NCBI GenBank assembly: GCA_958009055.1
Contig: OY253655.1
Location: forward strand, 310,001 to 374,000
DNA length: 64,000 nucleotides
Origin: Choricystis sp. odSpoLacu1
Lineage: Eukaryota > Chlorophyta > Trebouxiophyceae
Direction: 5' to 3'
Shown here: piece after piece, positions 50,641 through 59,746 of the stretch
How positions within the stretch are numbered: the stretch's first letter is position 1
How the letters are laid out: each line of letters starts with the position of its first letter
Made by a program: the position numbers and the translations under genes
Notes under the pieces: generated by a model
Seen by the model: the letters and a program-made list of their open reading frames with translations, nothing else
Told to the model about the DNA's origin: nothing
The model's database searches: none

Positions 50641-51512
50641 GCGTGGAGCGCCAGGCCAGGCAGAGGGGGGCTGGGGTGGGGTGGGAGAGGTGGGTGGGTT
50701 GGGTTTGGGGTGCCGCGGCGTGCGCCCCGGCCGCGCAGAAGCTGCCTGCCCCCCCGCCGCCGCACCGCTCCCACGCCTTCCGTCCCACGCCAGCTGCCGA
50801 CCGTGACGCCTCTTCGTCGTGCCGAAGCGACGCAGGCCGAGGCGCGTGTGGGCGCCCGCGCGCAGGGCGCGAGCGGGGCGTCAAATGCAGCAAAACCACG
50901 CGCGCGTGGCGCCCGGCAAGGGCACCTCCTCCCCTGCCCACCCTCTCACCTCGCCAGCCTCTGCGGCGGACGTCACACAGTCACACACGTCTGCCGGGGT
51001 CGACATTGGGTGGAGGGGCGGGAGGGCGCGAGCGCAAAGGCCGTGTGCGTGGGGTATGGCGGGGGGCGTCTGCGCCGAAAAAAAAAAACCGCCGTCCCGA
51101 GGGACGGCGGCGGCGGAGGGGCTAACTTGAGAGCGTGGTGAGGGGAGGCGCCGCGGACCCCGACGAGGGGTGCCGCGGGGCCTGGGCGCGGGAGGGGGAG
51201 GGAGAAACGGAGGGGCGCGCCTGCGCGAGAGGAGGGTTTGTGCGTTTCAGTGAACCTCTCATTCGCCAAACGAAAAGCAAAGCGACGAGAAGCGCGTCGA
51301 GCGGCCCCATCGGCCCCACGCCACTCTCCCCGCGCGCCCGCCGCAGCAGGGCCGTGCCCCAGTGCTCGACCTCGACCTTGGCGGCACCGCACTCTGCGCC
51401 TCTTCTCTGATTGTCAGGGGCTGCCTCTCCGCCGATGTCCCATCGCTGAAAACGACGACACGAACTTCGCAGCAGCCGACTCCTCTCTCCACCTGCCGCA
51501 CACACACAACAC
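50641..51512. promoter_or_regulatory. Divergent spacer between the RING and DHHC genes, 872 bases
   Basis: No coding frame here shows a domain. The region includes two strong inverted repeats (51089-51110 and 51151-51178) and an A11 tract, described separately, which hint at a structured transcript on the minus strand. Confidence 0.4.
51078..51110 (-). terminator. Perfect 10-bp hairpin followed by T11 (minus strand)
   Basis: Read on the minus strand, CCGCCGTCCC, a two-base loop and GGGACGGCGG are followed at once by eleven T. This is the form of an intrinsic or RNA polymerase III type terminator. A second hairpin (arms CCGCGG plus five G-C/A-T pairs, loop of five) lies 40 bases upstream at 51151-51178. 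No known RNA is recognised, so the role is unproven. Confidence 0.35.
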
Positions 51513-53402
51513 ATGAGCGACGCCACCAAGCCTCCCGCAGACGGCGGTGAAAACGGAGCCCCGACCGTGCCTTCCCCCCCCCCCGCAGTCACCAAGGCCC
51601 AAGTGCGGCGCGCGCGCCGCCGCGGCTACAACGCGGGCCTGCACTACAGCTTCTGTGGAGGGCGGGTGGCGATAGGTGAGGAGGGTTTTGTGTTTGGGAA
51701 AGGAGCGTGGAGGGCGCAGGCCAACGCAGCCTCTGTTGCTTTTTTATTCAAAAAACGACGACCCTCTTACCCCACCTTCCCTCCCCAGGCCCCGACTGGA
51801 AGAGCCTGTTTGGCTCCGTCATCATGATCGCCGGGCCGTCAGGTGAGTGTGGAGAGAGAGAGGAGGAGAGTTCTTTTTCTGTTTCCCTCTTCCGCGGTCG
51901 TCGTCGACGCTCCCCCCCCCCCCCACACACACACACACTCTCCAGCCGTCTTCTTCGCCTTCCTCTCCCCCCGCATCCCGCCCTATCAGACCGCCCTAGT
52001 GGCCGTCACCCTGGCCGTCTCCCTGGCCATGCTGGCGGCCACCGCGCTGTCTGATCCAGGGTTTGTGCCGCGCGATCCACCCCCCCCGACCGCCTGGTCC
52101 ACCCCCCGCCCCCCACCCCGCGTCGTGGACGTGAATGGCGTGCCTGTCGCCACCAAGTGGTGCGCCACGTGCGCCCACCACCGGCCGCCCAGGACTTCTC
52201 ACTGCGCGGTGTGCGACAACTGTGTGTGGCGCTTCGACCACCACTGCCCCTGGGTCGGCCAATGCGTCGGCGAACGCAACTACCGCTTCTTCCTCACCTT
52301 TGTCTATGCGACCGCCACCCTGTGCGTGCTCGTCCAAGTCCTGTGCTGGGTGCGGCTGGGGCGGCAGGCGCACCAACTGGGCAACATCTCGCTCGCTGTC
52401 GCGCGAGACCCTGCTGCTTTGGCCCTCGCGTTCTACTGCCTGGCTTCCCTCGCCTTTGTGGGCGGCCTGGCCGGCTTCCACACCGTGCTCGTGTCCCGTG
52501 CGACGACCACATACGAACACTTTCGGGGTTGGGGCGGCGTGGCGGCGGGTGGTGGTGGGGGGTCGAACAGAAACCCCTACGATCTTGGCTGCGGGACAAA
52601 CTGGGCCTCCGTCTGCTGCACCCCCGTCGCCCCCATCCTGCCTGAAACGCGCCCGCTGGCTGACGCTGCGGTGGCGGCGGGGCTGGCCCCCGCGCCCGCG
52701 TGGCCACCCGCTGCCTGGGGCGCGTTTGATCGGGGGGCGCTGCGAGCGGCCGCGGCCGCGCCGTCCGCCACCGCCCCCCCTGGCGACATCGAGCTGCCCC
52801 CGCCCGCCGTCTCGTACGGGTACGGGCCCACCGCTGCTGAAGCCGCGCTGGCGGCGACGCAGGCCGCCCGCGCCGCGGCGGCGGAAGCGGCAGCGGGAGA
52901 AAAGGAGGCAGGGGGCGACGTCGAGGCACCCCCGCTGCCCCCCTCCCCGCCGGCGCCGGCGCCAGCAGCGGGGTCCCCTGTCCCCTCCTCCCCCTTGTTC
53001 GCGGCGCGCGCCATGACGGCGGCCAGGTCGCTGCGGTCGGCGCTGTCGTCGGCGGCGGAGGAGGCGGGTGGCGGGGGTGGTGGCGACATCGCCGCTGCCG
53101 CTGCAGCCCCACCGTCCCCCGCCCCATCCACGACGCCCACCATGGTGACAGCGCCTGGCTCCCTGGCCACGATGTCCATGTTCAGCGCGGAAGCGGGGGA
53201 GGGGCCGCCCTCGGTCACGCGCGCGTCGCCGCCCCCCCTGCCGCGCTCGGGGTCCACCTCCCCCCCTCGCTCCCAGTCGCCCCGGCGCCGCCCGCCGTGG
53301 CGGCCGGGGGGGGGGACGTGGGCGGGCCCCACCGCGCACGCGCTGGCGTTGTCGCCGGCGCACGAGGCGCGGTTGTCGCCGCCCCCTCCGCGGCGGCGGT
53401 GA
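51513..53402 (+). CDS. DHHC-type palmitoyl-protein acyltransferase
   Basis: Exons 51513-51675, 51789-51842 and 51946-53402 give 557 residues. It transfers palmitate to protein cysteines. Two spans come first (FFAFLSPRIPP onward, then VAVTLAVSLAMLAATAL), then DPGFVPRDPP, the DPG motif. The Cys-rich domain reads KWCATCAHHRPPRTSHCAVC and ends in the catalytic FDHHCPWVGQCVGERNYRFF, with DHHC intact. Two more spans follow (FVYATATLCVLVQVLCW, LAFYCLASLAFVGGLAGF), then the TTxE motif in SRATTTYEHFRG. The C-terminal 260 residues are a low-complexity Ala/Pro/Ser tail, probably cytosolic. An 8-C run at 52080-52087 stays in frame. Confidence 0.93.
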
Positions 53403-53599
53403 GACGAGAGAGACGGGTGGTGGGAATCTAGTGTGCGTTCTTTTTTACTCTCTGAAATGTTAATATCCTTTGCATCGCTCGTGCAACATGTAACCACACG
53501 TTTTTCGCTGTGATCGCGAGAGAGAGAGAGAGGGAGAGGAGAGCAAAAAAAAACAGCAGTCACACCTCGACACACAAAAAGCGACACGCCTCTTTCACA

Positions 53600-54115
53600 A
53601 TGGGCGACTTTCTGGACGCCGCCGCCGCCGTGGAGGCCGCCCAAACGGAAGAAGGCTTTGCCGACGGTGAACGGTGAGAAGGTTGGTGGCGAGAGACGCA
53701 CTGAGGGAGCCAGGCGGGGGGGCGCGTTTTCATTCGACACACATGCCAACGCCCACTCTCCCCGACTCACCCCGACCCACCACCACCAGCGCTGGCCGCA
53801 CCCAGGGCCACACCGACGGCGCCGCCCTGGGCACCGCCCACGGCTTCACCCTGGGCCGCGAAGTGGGGGCCGCCCTGGGCGCCGCCCGGGCGGCGGTGGC
53901 GCTGGCGGCGTTGCCGGGAGGGCCGCCCCTGCCGGCGCGCGGCGCGCGCGCGGCGGCCGCGCTGGCAACACGTGCAGCGGCCGTGCCCCTCGACTCGCCC
54001 CAGTCGGAAGCTCTGTCGGATGCGCTGGACGCGGTCAGGAGCAAGCGGCGCGTGCTGGAGGCGGCGACGGGGGGAGGGGGGGGGAGGAGGGAGGGACCTC
54101 TCGCTCGACTTTTAG
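53600..54115 (+). CDS. LTO1: LTO1/Yae1-domain protein, cytosolic Fe-S assembly adaptor
   Basis: With YAE1, LTO1 brings the ABC protein ABCE1/Rli1 to the cytosolic iron-sulfur targeting complex. Exons 53600-53673 and 53790-54115 give about 132 residues. The family signature is a chain of Gly-x3 steps: EEGFADGERAGRTQGHTDG, AALGTAHGFTLGREVGAALG. The conserved helix after it contains SEALSDALDAVRSKRRVLEA. In the assembled frame there is then a Gly run and a read-through into the RecA 3' region. If one G is removed from the run at 54076-54084, the protein instead ends RDLSLDF and stops at 54113-54115. The final LDF fits the [LIM]-[DES]-[WF] C-terminal signal that binds the CIA targeting complex, so this end is almost surely right. 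Confidence 0.8.
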
Positions 54116-54198
54116 AACAACTCACCGTTGTTCTCGTTTTTATTGTTGCACAGACTCACAAGCACAAAAAAATCAAAGCACTCTCTCCAACACACACA

Positions 54199-55696
54199 TC
54201 AAGCGGCCTCCGTCTTGTCCGCGTCGTCGGTGGACGCCACCGCGTCCGCGAGCGGGGCGACGGCAGGGACGTCCGCGCCGCCAGGCACGGCCGCCACCAC
54301 CTGCCCCAACGCTGTCCGGGCGGCCGCCTCCACCCGAGCCCTCAGCTCGGGGTCGGCTTCCAGCGCGGCCACTGACTTCTCCTTGCCCTGGCCCAGGCGC
54401 ACATCCCCAAAGTAGAACCACGCGCCGCGCCGCTCGACCGCGCCGCACGCTTCGGCCGCGTCCAGCACACACCCCAGCCCCGAGATCCCATTCGCAAACA
54501 GGATGTCGAACTCGGCCTGGCGGTAAGGAGGGGCGCACTTGTTTTTGACGACCTTGGCGCGCACCCGGATGCCGACGTTGTTGGCCGCGCCGCCAGGGCC
54601 CTCGATCGCGGCCTTGCGCCGCACATCGATCCGGGCCGACGCATAGAACTTCAGCGCGTTGCCACCGGGCGTCACCTCCGGGTTGCCGTACAGCACGCCC
54701 ACCTTCATGCGCAGCTGGTTGATCATCAGCACGGTGGTGCCGGCGCGCGACGCGTTGGCCGCCACCTTGCGCATGGCGGAAGACATCAACCGCGCCTGCA
54801 GCCCGATCGTCGCCTGCCCGATCTCCCCCTCCAGCTCGGCGCGGGGGGTCAGGGCGGCCACTGAGTCGACGACCACCAGGTCCATGGCGTCGGAGCGGAT
54901 GAGGGCGTCGACCATTTCGAGAGCAGTCTCCCCGCAGTCGGGTTGCGACACCAGCAACGACGCCAGGTCAATGCCAATGGCAGCCGCGTACGTGGGGTCG
55001 AACGCGTGCTCGGCATCGATGAGGGCAGCGCGGCCGCCGGACGCCTGGACGGAGGCGATGGCGTGGAGGGCGACCGCGGTTTTGCCTGAGGATTCGGGGC
55101 CAAAGATTTCAACAATGCGGCCCTTGGGCAGGCCGCCCCCCAGGGCGACGTCCAGGGTGAGGGCGCCGGTGGAGATGGTTTCCCTGTGAGTGTGGGGTGT
55201 GGGGTGGTGGTGGGGAGGGGAGAGAGGGTGGGTCGGTGTCCCCGACCATTCGCGTCGAGCTTCTTCCTCCCTCCTCTCCCCTCCCTTCCCTCCTCCACAC
55301 TCACATCTTCTCCGGCTCCGAGTTCAGGAACATGATGCTGCCCTTGCCGAAGCGAGCGTTGATGTCCTTGACGACGGCTTCCACGGCTTTGGCCTGGAGG
55401 GAGGGAGAGTTGACATTGGTTTGTGCGATGAGGCGGGAAAAGACACTCGGACAGCGTGACGCCCCGCGCGTCCGTCTCCATGGCCTTCGCCTCCTCCACA
55501 CAGCCCTCACTTCTCTCCCCCAAACCTTGTCATCAGTCGACGCAGACCCAATCCGCGCGGTCGCGCGGGTGGCGAGGCGCGCGGCGCCGCGCGTCGACGC
55601 GGGGGCGACGCCGCTCGGGGCGCCACGCAGCGAGGCACGGGCCACCGTGGCGAGAAGCTTGCGCATGGGGGGACGCTGCGTGGCCACGGGGTTCAT
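54199..55696 (-). CDS. RECA: Organellar RecA homologous-recombination protein
   Basis: Bacterial-type RecA for recombination repair of plastid or mitochondrial DNA. Exons 55696-55526, 55393-55305 and 55183-54199 give 414 residues. Exon 1 encodes an Arg/Ala/Ser/Thr-rich leader with no acids until its end, a targeting peptide. The RecA core then reads [34 protein letters not shown], Walker A in [31 protein letters not shown], Walker B in [20 protein letters not shown], the ssDNA loop and [20 protein letters not shown], and the C-terminal [11 protein letters not shown]. The tail is acidic, as in bacterial RecA. Plastid or mitochondrial destination cannot be told from the leader. It is tail to tail with LTO1. 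Confidence 0.95.
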
Positions 55697-55903
55697 TAAG
55701 AGAGGGGGGAGGGAGGTGAGTTTTTTTTGTGTGTTTTCGGTCGCGAAAACTGATCGCGAGCCGTGAGCGTTTCGCGCTCACACCCGACCTGCGTCGTGTT
55801 TCTCCTTCTTTTCCCTGCTTCTGACTCGGACACGCACGCGCTCTCGCCCTCTCGCTGTGGCTGCTCGCACCCTCTCCGACACCGCCCCCAACCCCACTCT
55901 CAA

Positions 55904-56725
55904 ATGCTGTCCAGAGCCCCGCGCGTCGCCACCACCGTCGCGGCGCGCTGTGCGCGCCCGCGCCGTGCATTGCGGCCCCACACCGTGCTCCCTCTCGCAT
56001 CCTACCGCGGCGGCGGCGGCGACGGAGACGACAAGTCGTGGGGCGACATCGCGGACGATTCGGCCAAGGTGGCGAAGACGTTTGTCAAAAAGCTGGGCGT
56101 GGGCGCGCTGGACGCAGTGGCTGGGCTGATAAAAAAAACGACGGGAAGTTCTTCTCCAGCCCCACCCTCGCCATCCAAGCGGCAGCAAGCCCAGCGCGCA
56201 CAACGCCCTTCTGACTCAGGGACGTATGGCGGATCCAGTGGATGGGGCGTGGCCCGGGACGACGATGACCGCCGCCCGCCCGTCGGCGTCGGCCCTCTGG
56301 CCTCCCCCCTCGGCGGCCTCTTGGGTGGTTTACTAGGCCAAGTCGCCAAAGCTGGCTTGGAGGGACTTGCCTCGGCCGGCCGGGACGCGAGCGCCCTGCG
56401 CGCCGACGCATTGGCGGCGCTTTCAGCAGACCCAACCGTCTCCCGCGCCTTTGGCGGCCGCGTCGTCGCCCTGCCTGGCGCCGCCTCCCAATCCGCCTCC
56501 ACCGCCATCATCAACGGCGTTCGCACCCGCGTCGTCACCGTGTCGTTTGGGGTGACGGGGCCGGCGGGGTCGGGCGTCGCGGAAGCCAGCGCGCGTGAAG
56601 GCGCGGCCGGGCGCAGTCTACGCGTGCGCGTGCGCACTCCGAGGGGGGGCGTGCTTGATGTGACGGGTGGGGGTGGGGGTGGTGGTGGGGATGGTGTGAT
56701 TGATGTGGACTGGAGGGAGGTGTGA
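55904..56725 (+). CDS. Putative organelle-targeted protein of unknown function
   Basis: 273 residues with no intron. The N-terminus (MLSRAPRVATTVAARCARPR) is a likely organelle presequence. Next comes a polar helix (SWGDIADDSAKVAKTFVKKL), a Ser/Gln/Asp linker, a Gly/Leu-rich segment (ASPLGGLLGGLLGQVAKAG) that could contact membrane, and a C-terminal beta-rich domain (STAIINGVRTRVVTVSFGVT, GRSLRVRVRTPRGGVLDV) ending DGVIDVDWREV. No known family. A 25-base tandem duplication begins inside the last codons and continues past the stop. It shares a 207-base divergent promoter with RecA. Confidence 0.65.
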   Translation: MLSRAPRVATTVAARCARPRRALRPHTVLPLASYRGGGGDGDDKSWGDIADDSAKVAKTFVKKLGVGALDAVAGLIKKTTGSSSPAPPSPSKRQQAQRAQRPSDSGTYGGSSGWGVARDDDDRRPPVGVGPLASPLGGLLGGLLGQVAKAGLEGLASAGRDASALRADALAALSADPTVSRAFGGRVVALPGAASQSASTAIINGVRTRVVTVSFGVTGPAGSGVAEASAREGAAGRSLRVRVRTPRGGVLDVTGGGGGGGGDGVIDVDWREV

Positions 56726-56757
56726 GGAAGAGGACTGGAGGGAGGTGTGAGGAAGAG
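56708..56757. repeat. 25-base tandem duplication across a stop codon
   Basis: GACTGGAGGGAGGTGTGAGG and the following AAGAG occur twice in a row, at 56708-56732 and 56733-56757, without mismatch. The first copy encodes the last residues and TGA of the preceding gene; the second is untranslated. Confidence 0.85.
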
Positions 56758-56832
56758 AAAGTGTTTTCTATGTAGGTCGATGAAAAAAAACCGGATTGCA
56801 CCACAAAAACCCTCCCCCGCTTCCTTTCCGTT

Positions 56833-58470
56833 ATGCGCCGCGCCCTCGCCCGTGGCGCCGTCGCTGCCAAACACTCAGTCACCAGTGCCCCCCGCCCGCC
56901 GCGCCCTTCCCCTCCACGCGCGATGGGCGCCGCATCCACACCCGCCGCGTCGGCGGCATCCCCCTCCACCCCCACCCCCGCCGCCACCGCGCGCGCCACC
57001 GACATGCTGGCCTTCATCAACGCGTCCCCCACCCAGTTTCACGCGGTGGCGAATGCGGCGGCGCGGCTGGAGGGGGCGGGCTTTGTGCGGATTGTGGAAA
57101 CCGACGCGTGGACGTTGGCCCCGGGCGGCCGCTACTACTTTGTGCGGGGGGGATCGACGCTGGTCGCGTTCGCGGTGGGTGTGCAGTACACCGCGGGCGG
57201 CGGTTTCCACATGGTGGGAGCGCACACTGATTCACCCTGCTTGAAAGTGAAGCCCGTGTCAGCTGGCTCCCGTGCCTCATACGCCATGGTCAACGTCGAA
57301 CCCTACGGCGGCGGCCTGTGGACCACCTGGTTTGACCGCGACCTGAGCGTGGCGGGGCGGGTGGTGGTGCGGGAGGGCGACGGCAGTCTGAGGGCGCGGC
57401 TGGTGTCTGTCCCCACCCCCCTCCTCCGCATCCCCATGCTGGCCATCCACCTGCAACGCGAGTTGGCGGACAAAGGGTTTGCCCCCAACAAGGCGCAGCA
57501 CGTGGTGCCCGTGCTGGCGTCCGCGGTGGCTGAGTTGGGAGGAGGGAGGAGTGGTGGTTGCAACGGCGCGCCGACCCCCAAACACCACTCGCAGCTGCTG
57601 TCCGCGGTCGCGTCCGCGGCCGGCGTCCCCCCCGACACCATCGTCGACTTTGACCTCAACGTCATCGACACCCAGGCTGGCGTCCTGGGGGGCGCAGGCG
57701 GCGAGTTTGTGTTTGTGGGGCGGCTGGACAACCTGGCCATGTCTTATTGCGCGACGGAAGCGCTTGCCGACGCCTTCGGCTCCCACCCCGACGGCGACGC
57801 CCGCCTGGCCGCCGAACCCGCCGTCAAGGCAGTGGCTCTGTTCGACCACGAAGAAGTGGGGTCGTCCTCGGCCCAGGGGGCGGGGGGGCCTGTCATGCGG
57901 GACACCATTTTTCGCGCCGCGCGCGCGCTCGCGCAGGTCGTCGGGTCGACCGACGCCGCTCCCGACACCGACGCGGCCGTCGTGCGGTCCCTCCAATCCT
58001 CCTTCCTCGTCTCCGCCGACATGGCGCACGCTCTCCACCCTAACTATGCCGACCGCCACGACCCCGACCACCGGCCCCGGTTTGGCGGGGGGCTCGTCAT
58101 CAAGCACAACGCAAACCAGCGGTATGCAACGGATGCCGTGTCGGCCTCACTCTTCCGCGAGGTCGCCACCCGCCGGTCCATCCCGTGCCAAGAGTTTTGC
58201 GTCAAGTCAGACATGGCGTGCGGCTCCACCATCGGCCCCATCCTCGCCTCCGGCCTCGGCGTGCGCACCGTCGACGTGGGCGCGCCCCAACTGTCGATGC
58301 ACAGCATTCGCGAGATGTGTGGCGTGGCCGACATGGACCACGCCTACCACCACCTGCGCTCCTTCTACGAAGACTTCACCGCCCTCGCCGCCGGGTGCGA
58401 CTTTGACACGCTGGCGCCGCCCGCGCCGCTGGGCACGCTGGACGACCCGCCGTGTGGGGAGTGTGGGTGA
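56833..58470 (+). CDS. DNPEP: Aspartyl aminopeptidase, M18 family
   Basis: Zinc metallopeptidase removing N-terminal Asp or Glu. 545 residues with no intron. An Ala/Arg/Ser/Pro leader of about 50 residues could target an organelle, as in some plant forms; a second ATG near residue 33 could start a cytosolic form. Domain landmarks: FINASPTQFHAVANAAARLE, metal ligand His in HMVGAHTDSPCLKVKP, YGGGLWTTWFDRDLSVAG, the bridging Asp in GRLDNLAMSYCATEAL, catalytic Glu pair in VALFDHEEVGSSSAQGAG, SADMAHALHPNY, and the last His in PQLSMHSIREMCG. The enzyme is complete. Confidence 0.95.
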   Translation: MRRALARGAVAAKHSVTSAPRPPRPSPPRAMGAASTPAASAASPSTPTPAATARATDMLAFINASPTQFHAVANAAARLEGAGFVRIVETDAWTLAPGGRYYFVRGGSTLVAFAVGVQYTAGGGFHMVGAHTDSPCLKVKPVSAGSRASYAMVNVEPYGGGLWTTWFDRDLSVAGRVVVREGDGSLRARLVSVPTPLLRIPMLAIHLQRELADKGFAPNKAQHVVPVLASAVAELGGGRSGGCNGAPTPKHHSQLLSAVASAAGVPPDTIVDFDLNVIDTQAGVLGGAGGEFVFVGRLDNLAMSYCATEALADAFGSHPDGDARLAAEPAVKAVALFDHEEVGSSSAQGAGGPVMRDTIFRAARALAQVVGSTDAAPDTDAAVVRSLQSSFLVSADMAHALHPNYADRHDPDHRPRFGGGLVIKHNANQRYATDAVSASLFREVATRRSIPCQEFCVKSDMACGSTIGPILASGLGVRTVDVGAPQLSMHSIREMCGVADMDHAYHHLRSFYEDFTALAAGCDFDTLAPPAPLGTLDDPPCGECG

Positions 58471-58548
58471 TGAGTGAGGGTTCCGTGTGTGTCAAAAAGC
58501 CGAGAATCGAAACAAAACAAACGTCACACCAAACTCTTCTTTTTCACC

Positions 58549-59555
58549 ATGGATCTCGACCCTCTGACCGCCGACCACCCCGACCGCACCGCCCGCGAGG
58601 ATGAAGAGGCGGCCGCCGAGGCTTGCGAGCGGGAGCTGGGGCGGGCCCCCGTGCTGCTGGTGAGAGAAGGGAAGGAGAGGTGTCTGCATTTGCCGGTTTT
58701 TTAACACACACGTCGACTGCCACCCTCCCTCCCCTCCTTTTCTTCAGTGGACGCCGGCGTCCAAGGCTGCCATGCAAGCGGGCGTGCTGCGGCCACGCGT
58801 GCTGGTGAGTGTGTGTGTGGGGCGCGAGAGAGAAAAGGAAAGAAGCTGGCGATTGGAAAAACAACAAAAACCAACCTCCCCCGTCTTCACACACACAGGT
58901 CGTTGCCACCACGCCCGAGGCCTGCGCCCTGCTGCGCCCCGCCGCCGAAGTCGGCACGCTGGCCGGCTCCATCGTCCTGCCCGGCACCTCGCTGGCGGGG
59001 TTGTGCCTGCCGGCGGGTGGCCCGTCGGACGCGGCGTGCTGCGTGCACTGGGCGAGTGATGAAACAAACCAGCCCACGCTCATCGCGCTGGCACACGCCC
59101 CTCCCTCCCCCGAGCGCTCCCCCGCCATTGCGGACGCCCTGTTGACCGTTGTCGATGCGGACGCGGTGGTGGTGGTGGGGTCGGTCCCAGCGCACGTGGT
59201 GCCGGGGGGTGGTGAAGGCGACACCGTTTTTGCGTTGCCGTCGTCGACCGCGGCACCACCCGCCGCCACCACTCCACTGCTGCCGCCCGGCGTCGCGCTG
59301 ACCGGCTTAACGGCCGCCCTGTTTTCGCGGCTGCAAGCGAGCGGCCGCCACGCGGTCGCGTTGGCGAGTGTCGACGCGTGCGCTGGCGCGCCCGGGGCGG
59401 CCGCGCTGGCCGCGCTCGCGGCCGCCCTGTCCGACGCCCTGGCCGGCGCTGGCGCCCCCGCCGCCGTCATCGAGGCACTGGGCAAGCCTGTGGCGGCAGC
59501 CGTGGCGTTGGATGGCGCGGATGCGGTGACGAGTCGGAGCGCGGTGTATGTGTGA
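58549..59555 (+). CDS. Proteasome assembly chaperone 1-like protein (putative)
   Basis: Exons 58549-58659, 58748-58804 and 58899-59555 give 274 residues. The N-terminus is acidic and helical. The middle is an alternating alpha/beta Ala/Val-rich domain (LIALAHAPPSPERSPAIADA, VVVVGSVPAHVVPG). The segment LPPGVALTGLTAALFSRLQA resembles the GxxxxGLGAALLARC region of plant PAC1 (PSMG1), which with PAC2 builds the 20S alpha ring. No other motif confirms it. Splice joins all keep phase, so the gene model itself is firm while the name is tentative. Confidence 0.45.
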
Positions 59556-59746
59556 AAAGGAGAGAGCGAAAACGTCATTTTTTTGTTCAGTCTGTTTTTC
59601 GTTTTCCCAATCGGTGGCTCGCGCCCCGCCGCCCACCGCCGCATATCGTGTGAACGTAGTGCGTGTTCGCTGAAACAACCTCTTGCCTCCTGCGTCCTCT
59701 TGCTGGCAGCGCGCGTGGGTCGCCCCAAAATTCCCTCCCCCACACA

